In this document: piece by piece, positions 42,448 through 51,661 of the stretch | Numbering within the stretch: the first letter of the stretch is position 1 | How the letters are laid out: each line of letters starts with the position of its first letter | NCBI RefSeq assembly: GCF_045277565.1 | Contig: NZ_CP123584.1 | Span: forward strand, 1,488,001 to 1,552,000 | Origin: Aliisedimentitalea scapharcae | Lineage (GTDB): Bacteria > Pseudomonadota > Alphaproteobacteria > Rhodobacterales > Rhodobacteraceae | DNA: 64,000 nucleotides | Direction of reading: 5' to 3' | The notes under the pieces: model-generated | Seen by the model: only the letters and a program-made list of their open reading frames with translations | Databases searched by the model: none | Told to the model about the DNA's origin: nothing | Position numbers and translations under genes: made by a program

Positions 42448-44007
42448 ATGGCAGATTCGGCGGGACGCAAACGGCGCGGTGGCGGTCGGGCAGGGGCATC
42501 GGCACGGCGCGGAACCTCGGTGATTGAACAAATGCCCTGGTCGATCCCGATCAACAGGGACAATCCGATCGAACCCATGCCGCCCGAAGGGGTTGAAGCC
42601 ATCCACGAAGGCGCCATGCGGATCCTCGAAGAGATCGGTGTGGTGTTCCTGAACCCCGAAGCGCTGGCGATCTTCAAACAGGCTGGCTGCAAGGTCGATG
42701 GTGAGCTGGTCCGTTTTGATCGCGATTTCATCATGGAGATGATCGCCAAGGCCCCCAGCGAATTCACCATCACCCCGCGCAACCCGGATCGGACCATTCC
42801 CATCGGTGGCAACCACATGCTGTTTGGCAATGTCTCATCGCCACCAAACTATTGGGACATGGAAATTGGCCGCAAGGTGCCCGGCAACCGAGAGATGTGC
42901 CAGAATCTTCTCAAACTGACCCAGTATTTCAACTGCATCCACTTTGCCGGTGGCTATCCGGTGGAACCGGTTGATATTCATGCGTCGGTGCGTCACCTGG
43001 ATGTGCTGTTTGACAAGCTGACCATCACCGACAAGGCCATGCACGCCTATAGCCTGGGCAAGGAGCGGGTCGAGGACGTGATGGAGATGGTGCGTATCGC
43101 GGGCGGGCTGAGCCACGAAGAATTCGACGCAAAACCGCATATGTACACCAACATCAACTCGACCTCGCCGTTGAAACACGACTACCCGATGATCGACGGG
43201 TGTCTGCGGCTGGCGCGGCGTGGCCAGGCCATCGTTGTATCGCCCTTTACCCTGGCGGGTGCCATGGCACCGGTAACCATGGCCGGAGCGGTAGCACAGT
43301 CGATTGCCGAAAGCCTCTGTGCCATCGCGCTGTTCCAATATGTGGCCCCCGGAACACCCTGTGTCATCGGCACATTCACCTCGAATGTGGACATGAAGAC
43401 CGGCGCGCCCGCCTTTGGTACACCGGAATACATGCGTTCGACCCAGATGACCGGCCAGATGGCGCGGTTTTACAACCTGCCAATGCGGTCTTCCGGTGTT
43501 TGCGCGGCCAATGTGCCGGACGGTCAGGCTATGTGGGAGACCTCGAATTCGCTCTGGGCGGCCGTGCAATCGGGCACCCATATGGTCTATCACGCGGCTG
43601 GCTGGCTCGAGGGCGGGCTGATCGCCAGCCCCGAAAAATTCATCATGGACTGCGAAATCCTGCAACAGATCCAGCGCTATAGCCAGCCCGAGATCTGGCG
43701 CACCGACACCGATGACATTGCCTTTGATGCGATCCAAGAGGTCGGCAACGAAGGCCACTTTTTTGGCATTCAGCACACCCAGGATCGCTATTCCACCGCC
43801 TTTTACCAACCCTTCCTCAGCGACTGGAAGAACTACGAAGGCTGGGAGGCCGCTGGTGCCATCTGGACCCCGGAACGGGCCCATCACATGTTCAAAGACA
43901 TCATCGCCAACTTCGAAGAGCCCCCGATGGATGTCGCTATCCGCGATGAGCTTGCCGACTTTGTGGCGCGGCGCAAATCCGAAGGCGGCGCCCCGACCGA
44001 TTTCTAA
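42448..44007 (+). CDS. MttB-superfamily (trimethylamine/betaine methyltransferase-like) protein
   Basis: A 519-residue barrel protein of the trimethylamine-methyltransferase superfamily. It has no in-frame amber codon, so it belongs to the non-pyrrolysine group that includes glycine-betaine methyltransferase MtgB. Such proteins move a methyl group to a corrinoid protein. Recognisable segments are HEGAMRILEEIGV near residue 50, FAGGYPVEP near 170 and the THMVYHAAGWLEGGL block near 375. The corrinoid partner (MttC type) is not adjacent. The ATG at 42448 follows GGGAG by eight bases, before an arginine-rich N-terminus (RKRRGGGRAGASARRG). Confidence 0.88.
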   Translation: MADSAGRKRRGGGRAGASARRGTSVIEQMPWSIPINRDNPIEPMPPEGVEAIHEGAMRILEEIGVVFLNPEALAIFKQAGCKVDGELVRFDRDFIMEMIAKAPSEFTITPRNPDRTIPIGGNHMLFGNVSSPPNYWDMEIGRKVPGNREMCQNLLKLTQYFNCIHFAGGYPVEPVDIHASVRHLDVLFDKLTITDKAMHAYSLGKERVEDVMEMVRIAGGLSHEEFDAKPHMYTNINSTSPLKHDYPMIDGCLRLARRGQAIVVSPFTLAGAMAPVTMAGAVAQSIAESLCAIALFQYVAPGTPCVIGTFTSNVDMKTGAPAFGTPEYMRSTQMTGQMARFYNLPMRSSGVCAANVPDGQAMWETSNSLWAAVQSGTHMVYHAAGWLEGGLIASPEKFIMDCEILQQIQRYSQPEIWRTDTDDIAFDAIQEVGNEGHFFGIQHTQDRYSTAFYQPFLSDWKNYEGWEAAGAIWTPERAHHMFKDIIANFEEPPMDVAIRDELADFVARRKSEGGAPTDF

Positions 44008-44084
44008 TCCGGCACGGCCCTGAAAAACAGCGCAGGACGCCCGCAACCGGCGTCTGCGTATCCTTTATCACTCCCCGAAAAAGC

Positions 44085-44152
44085 GGCTTCTTTCTGGTCG
44101 AAAATACCTCGGGGGAGCAGCCTTTGGCTGCGGGGGCAGAGCCCCCTCTTGG
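44085..44152 (+). repeat. Box-plus-double-hairpin element, copy 4
   Basis: The box GCTTCTTTCTGGTCGAAAAT-ACCTCGGGGG is followed by GCAGCC-TTT-GGCTGC and GGGGGC-AGA-GCCCCC hairpins, then CTCTTGG. It lies 78 bases past the MttB-family stop, in the 297-base gap before the DUF4153 gene. The rest of that gap shows no gene. Confidence 0.78.
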
Positions 44153-44304
44153 CTCTCATGTTTCGCTGCGTTTGTCTGGTGTCGTTTGCCGCAATGCCTG
44201 GCCCTACGGGCGGGCGGGTGCCGATGCGGGACTGCGCCGCGTTGCAGTTGTGATCCACGCTGGGCTAGAACAGTCAGGCCCCTGCGTCGCATCAAGGATC
44301 GCTC

Positions 44305-46086
44305 ATGCCCGCTTCTGTCCCTGCACCATCCTCCGCATCCTTGATGAAGGATCGCCTGTTGTTCAGCGTCTTGGGGAGCGGACTGGCTTTGGCGCTGTGG
44401 GGGTTGGGCGAGAACTGGAACCATTCGGCCTGGCCCCGGGGTGCATTTCTGGCGGCATTCACATTTGTTTCGGTCTATGCGGCGGTGGTTCTCGCACTGA
44501 TTGGCCCGGTGTCCATGGGGCGGGCGCTGATCGGTGCCGGGCTGATTGCTGTACCGGCGACGGTTCTGGTGTCCTTGGGGGGGCAACGATATGTCGATCC
44601 GATGCAGCTGCTTGATCGGGCACCGGCCCTGACAGTCACGGTGCTTCTTGTCTATCTCGCAACCCCCTTCCTCTCGGTGATCCTGCGCAATCGCAGCGCC
44701 TGGCGGGATTACGCGCTGCTGTTTGATACAGCCTGGTCCTTTAGCACGCGCTATCTGTTGGCCTGGATCCTGGTGTCGGTGTTCTGGTTGCTGGTGTTTT
44801 TGTCGGATGCGTTGATGAATCTGATCGGCATTGATCTGATCGAACGGCTCTTGGACTCTGAATGGGTGGTGTTCGGTCTCAGCGGAGGTGTTCTGGGGCT
44901 CGGGCTCGCGGTTGTGTACGAGCTGCGCCAAACCCTGTCTCCTTTTGTCGTGCTGCGGATGTTCCGCATGCTAGTGCCCTTTGTGTTGGTGATCGTCGCG
45001 CTCTTTCTCGCTGCCCTGCCGTTTCGGGGGCTTTCGCAATTGTTTGGCGCGGTGTCCTCGGCTGGAACGCTGATGTCGGTGTGCATCTCGGCAATATGTC
45101 TGATTTCGATTGCCGTGGATCGGGATGACGATGCCCGGGTGTCGTCGGCGGGGCTCAACCTGGCAACACGGGGGCTGGCAATTCTGCTGCCCGGGTTGGC
45201 GGGGCTGGCGATCTGGGCGATTGCGATCCGGGTGGCCCAATATGGATGGACGCCGGATCGCGTTTTGGCAGCGGTGTTTTCCATCGTCCTGGGGCTGTAT
45301 GGGGCCGGCTATGCCGGGGCCTCACTGATCAACCGTCGCTGGACCGGACTCATTCGTGGATGGAATGTGATCATGGCCTTTGGTGTCATGACAGTATCGG
45401 CGGCGTGGCTGACGCCGGTACTGGATGCCAACCGGATCAGCACGAACAGCCAGATCACCCGGTTTTCTGCCGGTGAGTTGACGACGCAGCAACTGGCCCT
45501 GTGGGCAATGCAACATGATTGGGGCACTGCCGGGCAGGCGGGTTTGGCCCGACTCGAGGCGTTGGTTGATCATCCGGAACACGCCCAATTGGTCCAAAGC
45601 ATCGAGGTCGTGCAGACGCAGCCCGATAAATATCGGTTTGAACAGACATTGATTGACCAGCGTGCACCCGAAGAACTGGCCCAACTCGTCGCTGCAATGC
45701 CTGTCCGCCCTGAAAACAACCCCCTGAGTGTTGCGGATCTGTCCGGGTTGCCAGAGTTCCGCCGGACGCAATGGCTGACGGCCTGTACACAGATCAGGCC
45801 CGAAGGCACACCAGGCTGTGTTATGATCCGGGGACAGTTTTTGCCGGGGTCAGAAGAACAGGCGATGGTCCTGTTTGTGGATGAATTCAATCGAACCAGG
45901 GTCAACCATCTGATTGTTCGCGCGGACGGTGTCCAGGTTCAGGATGCGTATGACATGGCAACCCGTGGCTGGCCTGAACTGCCTGCAAACGCAGTGGCCG
46001 ATGCGTTGAACGGCGACTTTGACCTGCGCCCGCGCGGTGGCGTTGCCTTGCATATCGGTGGCCAGACGCTCGAGGCCATCCCCTGA
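44305..46086 (+). CDS. DUF4153 domain integral membrane protein
   Basis: A 593-residue protein with about ten transmembrane helices in residues 18-390 and a soluble C-terminal part of about 190 residues. This layout and the segments SYLLAWILV-type (RYLLAWILVSVFWLLVFL) and FSIVLGLYGAGY match the DUF4153 family, which has no known function to me. The ATG at 44305 was chosen as the first plausible start; an alternative at residue 14 (MKDRLLFSVLG) would also give a good membrane protein. A hairpin and T-rich stretch follow the stop. Confidence 0.85.
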   Translation: MPASVPAPSSASLMKDRLLFSVLGSGLALALWGLGENWNHSAWPRGAFLAAFTFVSVYAAVVLALIGPVSMGRALIGAGLIAVPATVLVSLGGQRYVDPMQLLDRAPALTVTVLLVYLATPFLSVILRNRSAWRDYALLFDTAWSFSTRYLLAWILVSVFWLLVFLSDALMNLIGIDLIERLLDSEWVVFGLSGGVLGLGLAVVYELRQTLSPFVVLRMFRMLVPFVLVIVALFLAALPFRGLSQLFGAVSSAGTLMSVCISAICLISIAVDRDDDARVSSAGLNLATRGLAILLPGLAGLAIWAIAIRVAQYGWTPDRVLAAVFSIVLGLYGAGYAGASLINRRWTGLIRGWNVIMAFGVMTVSAAWLTPVLDANRISTNSQITRFSAGELTTQQLALWAMQHDWGTAGQAGLARLEALVDHPEHAQLVQSIEVVQTQPDKYRFEQTLIDQRAPEELAQLVAAMPVRPENNPLSVADLSGLPEFRRTQWLTACTQIRPEGTPGCVMIRGQFLPGSEEQAMVLFVDEFNRTRVNHLIVRADGVQVQDAYDMATRGWPELPANAVADALNGDFDLRPRGGVALHIGGQTLEAIP

Positions 46087-46090
46087 AACA

Positions 46091-46118
46091 GGGAGGTCAA
46101 AAGTACCTCCAGTTTTAT
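46091..46118 (+). terminator. Hairpin terminator after DUF4153
   Basis: GGAGGT and ACCTCC pair around CAAAAGT, followed by AGTTTTATTT. It lies just past the DUF4153 stop and before the H-NOX promoter region. The stem also contains a ribosome-site-like GGAGG, so terminator identity is not certain. Confidence 0.6.
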
Positions 46119-46181
46119 TTGTTGGGTTTTTCTTAAGGGTTGTCCGGTGAAATCTGGGCAACGCGACTAGAGAGGCCAGAC

Positions 46182-46769
46182 ATGCACGGTCTGATCAACA
46201 AGGCCATACAATCATTTGTATGCAACACATATGGACAGGAACGATGGCACACGGTGATGGACCGTGCCGGCCTGGGATTCACCGATTTTGAGGCGATGCT
46301 GATCTATGAAGATGAGCAGTCACAAAAAGTGCTCGCTGAACTGGGGCGCGAATTGGGTCGACCGTTGGATGAAATCCTGGAGGATATGGGAACCTTTCTG
46401 GTATCACATCCCCAGCTTGAAGCGCTGCGTCGTCTATTGCGGTTTGGAGGGGTGACTTATGTCGAATTCCTGCATTCGCTGGATGATCTGCCTGATCGCG
46501 CACGGTTGGCAGTGTCGGATTTGCATCTTCCCGCCATGGAACTGAGGGAATATGCATCAGATCAATTCACGTTGACTTGCCACCCCGGATTGCCGGGGTT
46601 TTGCAGCGTCATGGTGGGCGTTCTGCGTGCCATGGCCGATGACTATGGTGCGTTGGCCATGCTGGACTTGAATCCATCGGGTGGGCAAACCGATGTGATT
46701 TCCATAACTTTGATTGAAACCGCGTTTGCAGAAGGCCGCAGCTTTGAACTGGGGGCCCGGGCAGGATGA
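46182..46769 (+). CDS. H-NOX-like protein lacking the haem-ligand motifs
   Basis: A 195-residue H-NOX/HNOB-family protein, the bacterial relative of the NO-sensing part of guanylate cyclase. The family start MHGLINKAIQSFV, an EDEQ-type acidic loop near 45 and a Pro117 in the Pro115 position are present. The residue aligned with the haem-ligand His102 is Pro104 (DDLPDR), and the Y-X-S-X-R motif is absent (LTCHPGLPGF, residues 131-140). A nearby His98 might serve instead. The ATG at 46182 follows AGAGG. It overlaps a GGDEF gene by four bases, the usual H-NOX partner. Confidence 0.85.
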   Translation: MHGLINKAIQSFVCNTYGQERWHTVMDRAGLGFTDFEAMLIYEDEQSQKVLAELGRELGRPLDEILEDMGTFLVSHPQLEALRRLLRFGGVTYVEFLHSLDDLPDRARLAVSDLHLPAMELREYASDQFTLTCHPGLPGFCSVMVGVLRAMADDYGALAMLDLNPSGGQTDVISITLIETAFAEGRSFELGARAG

Positions 46770-47779
46770 TTTCGTCGCCGGAATTCGCCAAGATCCTTGA
46801 TTGTATCTGTCCAATGTATGTCATGCTGGACGAGACGGGCCATATGCTGCGCGTAGGGCCCACCTTGCAAAAGCTGAGACCACAAAGCCTGATGCCAGGC
46901 CAGCGGTTCCTGGAAGTGTTCGAATTGAACCGTCCCCGGTCGATTGACCGTATGGAAACCTTGATGTCCACGGCCGGGGCCAAGCTGCACCTGTGTTTCA
47001 GAGATCAACCCAGAACAAGCCTGAAAGGGGTGTTGGTTCCCTTGCCAGAGGAAAAGGGAGCTTTGGTCAATCTGTCTTTTGGTATTTCGGTGCTGGATGC
47101 GGTGCGGGACTATGCGCTGACCAGCGCCGATTTTTCGGCAACGGATCTGACGATTGAACTGTTGTATCTGGTCGAGGCAAAGTCGGCAGCAATGGAGGCG
47201 TCGCGAACGTTGAACCTGCGTTTGCAGGACGCCATGATTGCGGCAGAGGAACAGGCCTTTACGGATACGCTGACCGGGTTGAAGAACCGCCGCGCCATGG
47301 ACCACATTCTGGATCGCACGATCTCCAAATCAAATTGCTTTGCCGTAATGAACCTGGATCTGGACTATTTCAAGACGGTCAATGATACACTGGGTCATGC
47401 TGCTGGGGATCATGTGCTGGAACATGTGGCGCAGGTCATGATCGCGGAAACGCGCCAATCGGATACTGTTGCACGGGTGGGCGGTGATGAATTCGTTCTG
47501 TTGTTCGACGGTTTGCAGGACCGGGACATCCTGGACAGGATTGCAAGCCGTCTGATCAATCAACTGGAAGAGCCGATTTTCTTTAATGGTCAGGTCTGTC
47601 GGATCTCGGCCAGCATCGGCACTGCGCTGTCGGTTCCGGACCAAAAGACCGAAGCGGCCGTTCTCTTGCACCAGGCGGATGTCGCATTATACGCGGCCAA
47701 AAATGCAGGGCGGGCGCAGCATTTCTTTTATGACCCGTCGCTGGAGGAAACCGAAGAGCAGAAGACGGTGGCGAATTAG
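46766..47779 (+). CDS. Diguanylate cyclase with HNOBA-like sensor domain
   Basis: A 337-residue protein. Residues 1-115 form a PAS/H-NOX-associated (HNOBA-type) domain, followed by a signalling helix (about 125-165). The GGDEF domain has its active site at 239-243 and a product-inhibition site RQSD at 230-233, so it looks catalytically competent. H-NOX proteins bind and regulate such enzymes, so the partner encoded by the overlapping upstream gene (ATGA) should control c-di-GMP made here. Cytoplasmic. Confidence 0.9.
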   Translation: MISSPEFAKILDCICPMYVMLDETGHMLRVGPTLQKLRPQSLMPGQRFLEVFELNRPRSIDRMETLMSTAGAKLHLCFRDQPRTSLKGVLVPLPEEKGALVNLSFGISVLDAVRDYALTSADFSATDLTIELLYLVEAKSAAMEASRTLNLRLQDAMIAAEEQAFTDTLTGLKNRRAMDHILDRTISKSNCFAVMNLDLDYFKTVNDTLGHAAGDHVLEHVAQVMIAETRQSDTVARVGGDEFVLLFDGLQDRDILDRIASRLINQLEEPIFFNGQVCRISASIGTALSVPDQKTEAAVLLHQADVALYAAKNAGRAQHFFYDPSLEETEEQKTVAN

Positions 47780-48019
47780 TACGCGGTGCACATGCTGCCA
47801 GAATGTCCGACCCTATGTGACACCCCTGCAAAATGGAGGGAACCGAGGTTATTGGGCCCGATCTCGACCTGTGAATAGGGACAGGGGGATGATCATCTGT
47901 ATCGAAACCTTGACACAGATGATTGTATTTGGTCGGCTGAGAGCAGGTTTTTCATAAGTTTAATACCACGCCGTCGACCAGGGGCTCCCATGAGGCGGCC
48001 AATTCATGAGGGTGGAAAA

Positions 48020-49306
48020 ATGTTTGCTCGTAAACTCTGTATGTCAGCCGTCGCGGCCAGCTTGGTTCTGGGTCCCGTGCAACGCGCACAAGCCAATGAT
48101 GCGGCCGCGTTGCTGGGTGGAATGATCATCGGCGGCGCAATCGTGAACGAAGTCAACAAAAGCAAGCGCCGCAAGACCACAACCCGTCGCACGTCTACAG
48201 TGTCCTCGGCCCAAAGGGCGCAGAACCGGCAGGTTCAGGAATCCCTGAATTACTTTGGATATAACGTAGGGGCGGTGGATGGTTCCCTGGGGCGGCGCAG
48301 CCGCGCTGGGATTTCGCGGTATCAGGCTGACATGGGGTACACATCAGACGGGTATCTGGACGACTATGAACGCGAATTTCTGATCAACAGTCACCATCGC
48401 GCGCAGGCAAGCATTCATGTCGCGCCCTATAACCAGATCCTGGCAAGCCAGGGGACGATCGGGGTTTTGCGGACCTATCGCAATGAACAGCTGGGCATTG
48501 CCACACCACAGGGTCAGTATCAGCAGCCCTATACAGCGGCATCCCAAGCGCCAGCGAGCGTGCCGGTGACCGCGCCTGCTCCAACCGCCGCGCAGCCCCA
48601 GGGTGTTCTGGCCCGAAATCAGACGGCGGCGCTGCCGACATTCAATTTTACACCTACGGAACAATCCGCCGCGACGCATTGCAACCAAATCAATGTCATG
48701 ACCACGACCAATGGTGGGCTCACGTCAGCCGCCCGTATTGGCGATGCCGAATTTGCGCTGTCTGAACAATTCTGTCTGGCCCGCACGCAGGTTCAGGTTG
48801 ACGCAGCCCGGGTCGAATCCACCATTCCCAACATGACACCGGCGCAGATCGAACAGCAATGCGATGGGCTGACCCAAGTGATCCAACCGCATATGGGCGC
48901 GCTCAGCACAACTGATCCGCAACAGGTCACCCGTCAGATCGGTGTGGTTCTGCAGAATTCCGGCCATCCGATCGCACAGTTGATCTCGGGCGGTAAAGTG
49001 TGCCTGGGGGTTGGGTATCGCAATGACAATTCCGAAATGGCCCTGGCCTCGGCTCTGGTTCTGAGCGCTGGCGGCGAGCCGGCTTATGCCGAATTGGTCA
49101 GCCACCACCTGCGCGGCGGTTTCGGCACCCAAAGTTCGTCTTTGGCGGCGGCCAGCTGGATGCAGATGACGCTGGCCTCCTTGGATGCAGGTGCTGCGCC
49201 GTTCACCGGCCAAACACCTGACCGCATTGCCGTTCTGCGGGCTGCGCTCTCGGGAGGTGGACAGGCCGCGACCACGATCCCGGTGTTTTCATCCTCTAAC
49301 AACTGA
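48020..49306 (+). CDS. Exported peptidoglycan-binding domain protein
   Basis: A 428-residue exported protein with a signal peptide (about 1-26, ending AQA). A short hydrophobic glycine-rich stretch (LLGGMIIGGAIVNEV) and a basic region (KSKRRKTTTRR) follow. A PG_binding_1 repeat at about residues 68-115 has the pattern VQESLNYFGYNVGAVDGSLGRRSRAGISRYQ. The C-terminal half is an uncharacterised domain with repeated AASAL/ALASAL helices, perhaps SEL1-like. The ATG at 48020 follows GGTGG by five bases and begins a proper signal. A role in cell-envelope maintenance is likely. A strong terminator follows. Confidence 0.85.
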   Translation: MFARKLCMSAVAASLVLGPVQRAQANDAAALLGGMIIGGAIVNEVNKSKRRKTTTRRTSTVSSAQRAQNRQVQESLNYFGYNVGAVDGSLGRRSRAGISRYQADMGYTSDGYLDDYEREFLINSHHRAQASIHVAPYNQILASQGTIGVLRTYRNEQLGIATPQGQYQQPYTAASQAPASVPVTAPAPTAAQPQGVLARNQTAALPTFNFTPTEQSAATHCNQINVMTTTNGGLTSAARIGDAEFALSEQFCLARTQVQVDAARVESTIPNMTPAQIEQQCDGLTQVIQPHMGALSTTDPQQVTRQIGVVLQNSGHPIAQLISGGKVCLGVGYRNDNSEMALASALVLSAGGEPAYAELVSHHLRGGFGTQSSSLAAASWMQMTLASLDAGAAPFTGQTPDRIAVLRAALSGGGQAATTIPVFSSSNN

Positions 49307-49332
49307 TCGGCTTGGGCCTGATTTTTCATCTG

Positions 49333-49365
49333 CGCGCTGCCCTTGGTTGGGGCAGCGCGTTTTTT
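49333..49365 (+). terminator. Rho-independent terminator
   Basis: CGCGCTGCCC and GGGCAGCGCG pair perfectly around TTGGTTG and are followed by TTTTTT. It ends the transcript of the peptidoglycan-binding protein gene. The rest of the gap to 49570 holds no gene. Confidence 0.9.
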
Positions 49366-49570
49366 ATGGCCCCGAATTTTTGTTGCCATGACCCCGTTTT
49401 TTTTGGTTGCGAGACTGTCGGTTGTGGATCAACCATTGTGATATGAAAACTGTGCCATCTCTGCTGCGCCGTGCGACCGGCTGTGATCTGGTGACCTGAA
49501 CGGTCGCTTGGGGTGTGTGACACCCGCTCACGCTGTTTGTCCTTTGTTTTCAATTCTCGGAACCTGCAAC

Positions 49571-51649
49571 ATGACTCATGACGCGCTGCGTCTGGCGATC
49601 GATATCGGTGGCACCTTTACAGATACCGTTCTTATGGCCGGTGAGGATCAGATCCTCGCTTCGACCAAGACCCTGACAACCCATGACAATCCGGCCGAGG
49701 GGGCTCTTTTGGGCGCGACGCGGGTGATGCAGGACAGCGGACGCGCGCTGCACCAGGTGACTGGGTTTATTCATGGGACAACCCTGGCAACCAATGCGCT
49801 GATCGAACGGCGTGGCGCACAGGTTGCGACCATCACCACCCAGGGTTTTCGCGACATCCTCGAAATCGCCTATGAGCGACGTTATTCGCAATATGACATA
49901 GATCTGGAAAAACCTGATTTGCTGGTGACGCGGGAGCGGGCCTTTACAGTATGTGAACGGATGTCTGCCGATGGGCAGGTACTGATCCCTTTGGATGAAG
50001 ACATTTCGGATCTGTTGACGGCGCTTGATGGTTCGGGTGCACAGGCTGTCGCCATCTGCCTGATGCATGCCTATGCCAATGACGCCCATGAACGGCATCT
50101 GCGGGAATTGATACAGGTCGCGCGCCCGCATCTGGAGGTGTCAATTTCCTCCGAGGTCAGCCCAGAAGCCCGCGAATTTGACCGGCTATGCACCACCGTG
50201 GCCAATGTTTATATCCAGCCCCTGATGCGCCATTACCTGGAACGTTTCCAGGCAGCTTTTTCCGATCAGGGGCTGACCTGTCCGATCCTGATGATGACTG
50301 CGGGCGGCGGAATGTGCACGTTGGAAACGGCGGCGCGCCTGCCGATCCGGCTGGTGGAATCCGGTCCTGCTGGTGGGGCCATTCTGGCCGCACGGATTGC
50401 CGCGCAGGCGGGGTTGGATGAGGTTCTGAGCTTTGACATGGGCGGCACCACGGCCAAGCTGTGTTTGATCGACAATGCCCGCCCCCAGACCGCGCGACAG
50501 TTTGAAATTGCCCGCGCCGCGCGGTTCATCAAGGGATCAGGTATGCCTGTTCGCATTCCCGTGATCGAGATGATCGAGATCGGGGCCGGCGGTGGATCAA
50601 TCGCGGCAGTGGACCGTCTGGGCCGGCTGAACGTCGGTCCGCGCAGTGCGGGATCAGAGCCTGGTCCAGCCGCCTTTGGTCGCGGCGGCGATGATCCGAC
50701 AGTCAGCGACAGTGACATAGCACTGGGCTATATCCGACCCGAAACATTTGCAGAGGGCCACCTGAAGATCGAACCCGAGGCCGCCCGCCGGGTGTTGGCC
50801 CGCGACATAGGGGACAAGATGGGGACCGATGCCACCGGGGCCGCCGATGGGGTCAGCCGCATCGTCGATGAATCCATGGCCAGCGCGGGACGCATGCATG
50901 CTGTGGAATCGGGCAAGGATCTGGGGAATCGCACAATGATTGCCTATGGTGGAAATGGCCCATTGCACGCAACACGCGTAGCCCGGGCCTGTGGTGTGTC
51001 GCGTGTGTTGGTTCCGCCAAACCCCGGGGTCGGTTCCGCCGTCGGTTTCCTGTTTGCGCCGGTGTCGTTTGAAATCGTGCGTAGCCGTTATACCTTGCTT
51101 GATGACATCGGATCGGGTGTCAACACGCTGTTGACCGACATGGGAAATGAAGCCCGCGCGGTTGTAGAATTGGGGGCTGATGGTCAAAAGATCGAGCTGC
51201 GCCGCACGGCCTTCATGCGCTATGCAGGACAGGGGCATGAGATCGAGATTTCGCTGCCGAACCATGATCTTGCTGCGGGCGATCTCCCGTTGCTGACCCA
51301 GTCGTTCGAGGCGGAATATCGCCGCCAGTTTTCGCGTCCGGTGCCGGGTATGGTGATCGAGATCCTGAACTGGGCGGTCTATGCGTCGACCCCGGCCCGC
51401 AGGGTTCAGAATGCGGTTGCCGCGCCACCCGAACGGGTTTTGCCCCGACACGATACATCCGAAATCAGCTGTGACATTGATGGCACCCTGAAACAGGCGC
51501 ATCTGATCGCCCGTTGCGATCTGAGTGCTGGGGATGTGGTGCACGGGCCCGCGCTGATATTTGAACCACAGACCACCACACTGGTCAGTGCCGATTTCAC
51601 CGCTCGGGCCGATGCTCTGGGCAACCTGATCCTGACACGGCAGGGCTGA
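49571..51649 (+). CDS. hyuA: Hydantoinase/oxoprolinase family protein, subunit A (HyuA)
   Basis: A 692-residue member of the hydantoinase A/acetone carboxylase beta family, ATP-dependent enzymes that cleave 5-membered imide rings such as N-methylhydantoin or 5-oxoproline. The phosphate-binding motif AIDIGGTFTDTV lies near residue 10, and the second motif SFDMGGTTAKLCLID near 290 completes the ASKHA-type ATP site. The ATG at 49571 starts the family-typical DALRLAIDIGGTFTD; the longer reading is not family-like. It is the first gene of a four-gene operon with HyuB. The real substrate is unknown. Confidence 0.9.
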   Translation: MTHDALRLAIDIGGTFTDTVLMAGEDQILASTKTLTTHDNPAEGALLGATRVMQDSGRALHQVTGFIHGTTLATNALIERRGAQVATITTQGFRDILEIAYERRYSQYDIDLEKPDLLVTRERAFTVCERMSADGQVLIPLDEDISDLLTALDGSGAQAVAICLMHAYANDAHERHLRELIQVARPHLEVSISSEVSPEAREFDRLCTTVANVYIQPLMRHYLERFQAAFSDQGLTCPILMMTAGGGMCTLETAARLPIRLVESGPAGGAILAARIAAQAGLDEVLSFDMGGTTAKLCLIDNARPQTARQFEIARAARFIKGSGMPVRIPVIEMIEIGAGGGSIAAVDRLGRLNVGPRSAGSEPGPAAFGRGGDDPTVSDSDIALGYIRPETFAEGHLKIEPEAARRVLARDIGDKMGTDATGAADGVSRIVDESMASAGRMHAVESGKDLGNRTMIAYGGNGPLHATRVARACGVSRVLVPPNPGVGSAVGFLFAPVSFEIVRSRYTLLDDIGSGVNTLLTDMGNEARAVVELGADGQKIELRRTAFMRYAGQGHEIEISLPNHDLAAGDLPLLTQSFEAEYRRQFSRPVPGMVIEILNWAVYASTPARRVQNAVAAPPERVLPRHDTSEISCDIDGTLKQAHLIARCDLSAGDVVHGPALIFEPQTTTLVSADFTARADALGNLILTRQG

Positions 51650-51661
51650 GGAGAGACCAAG

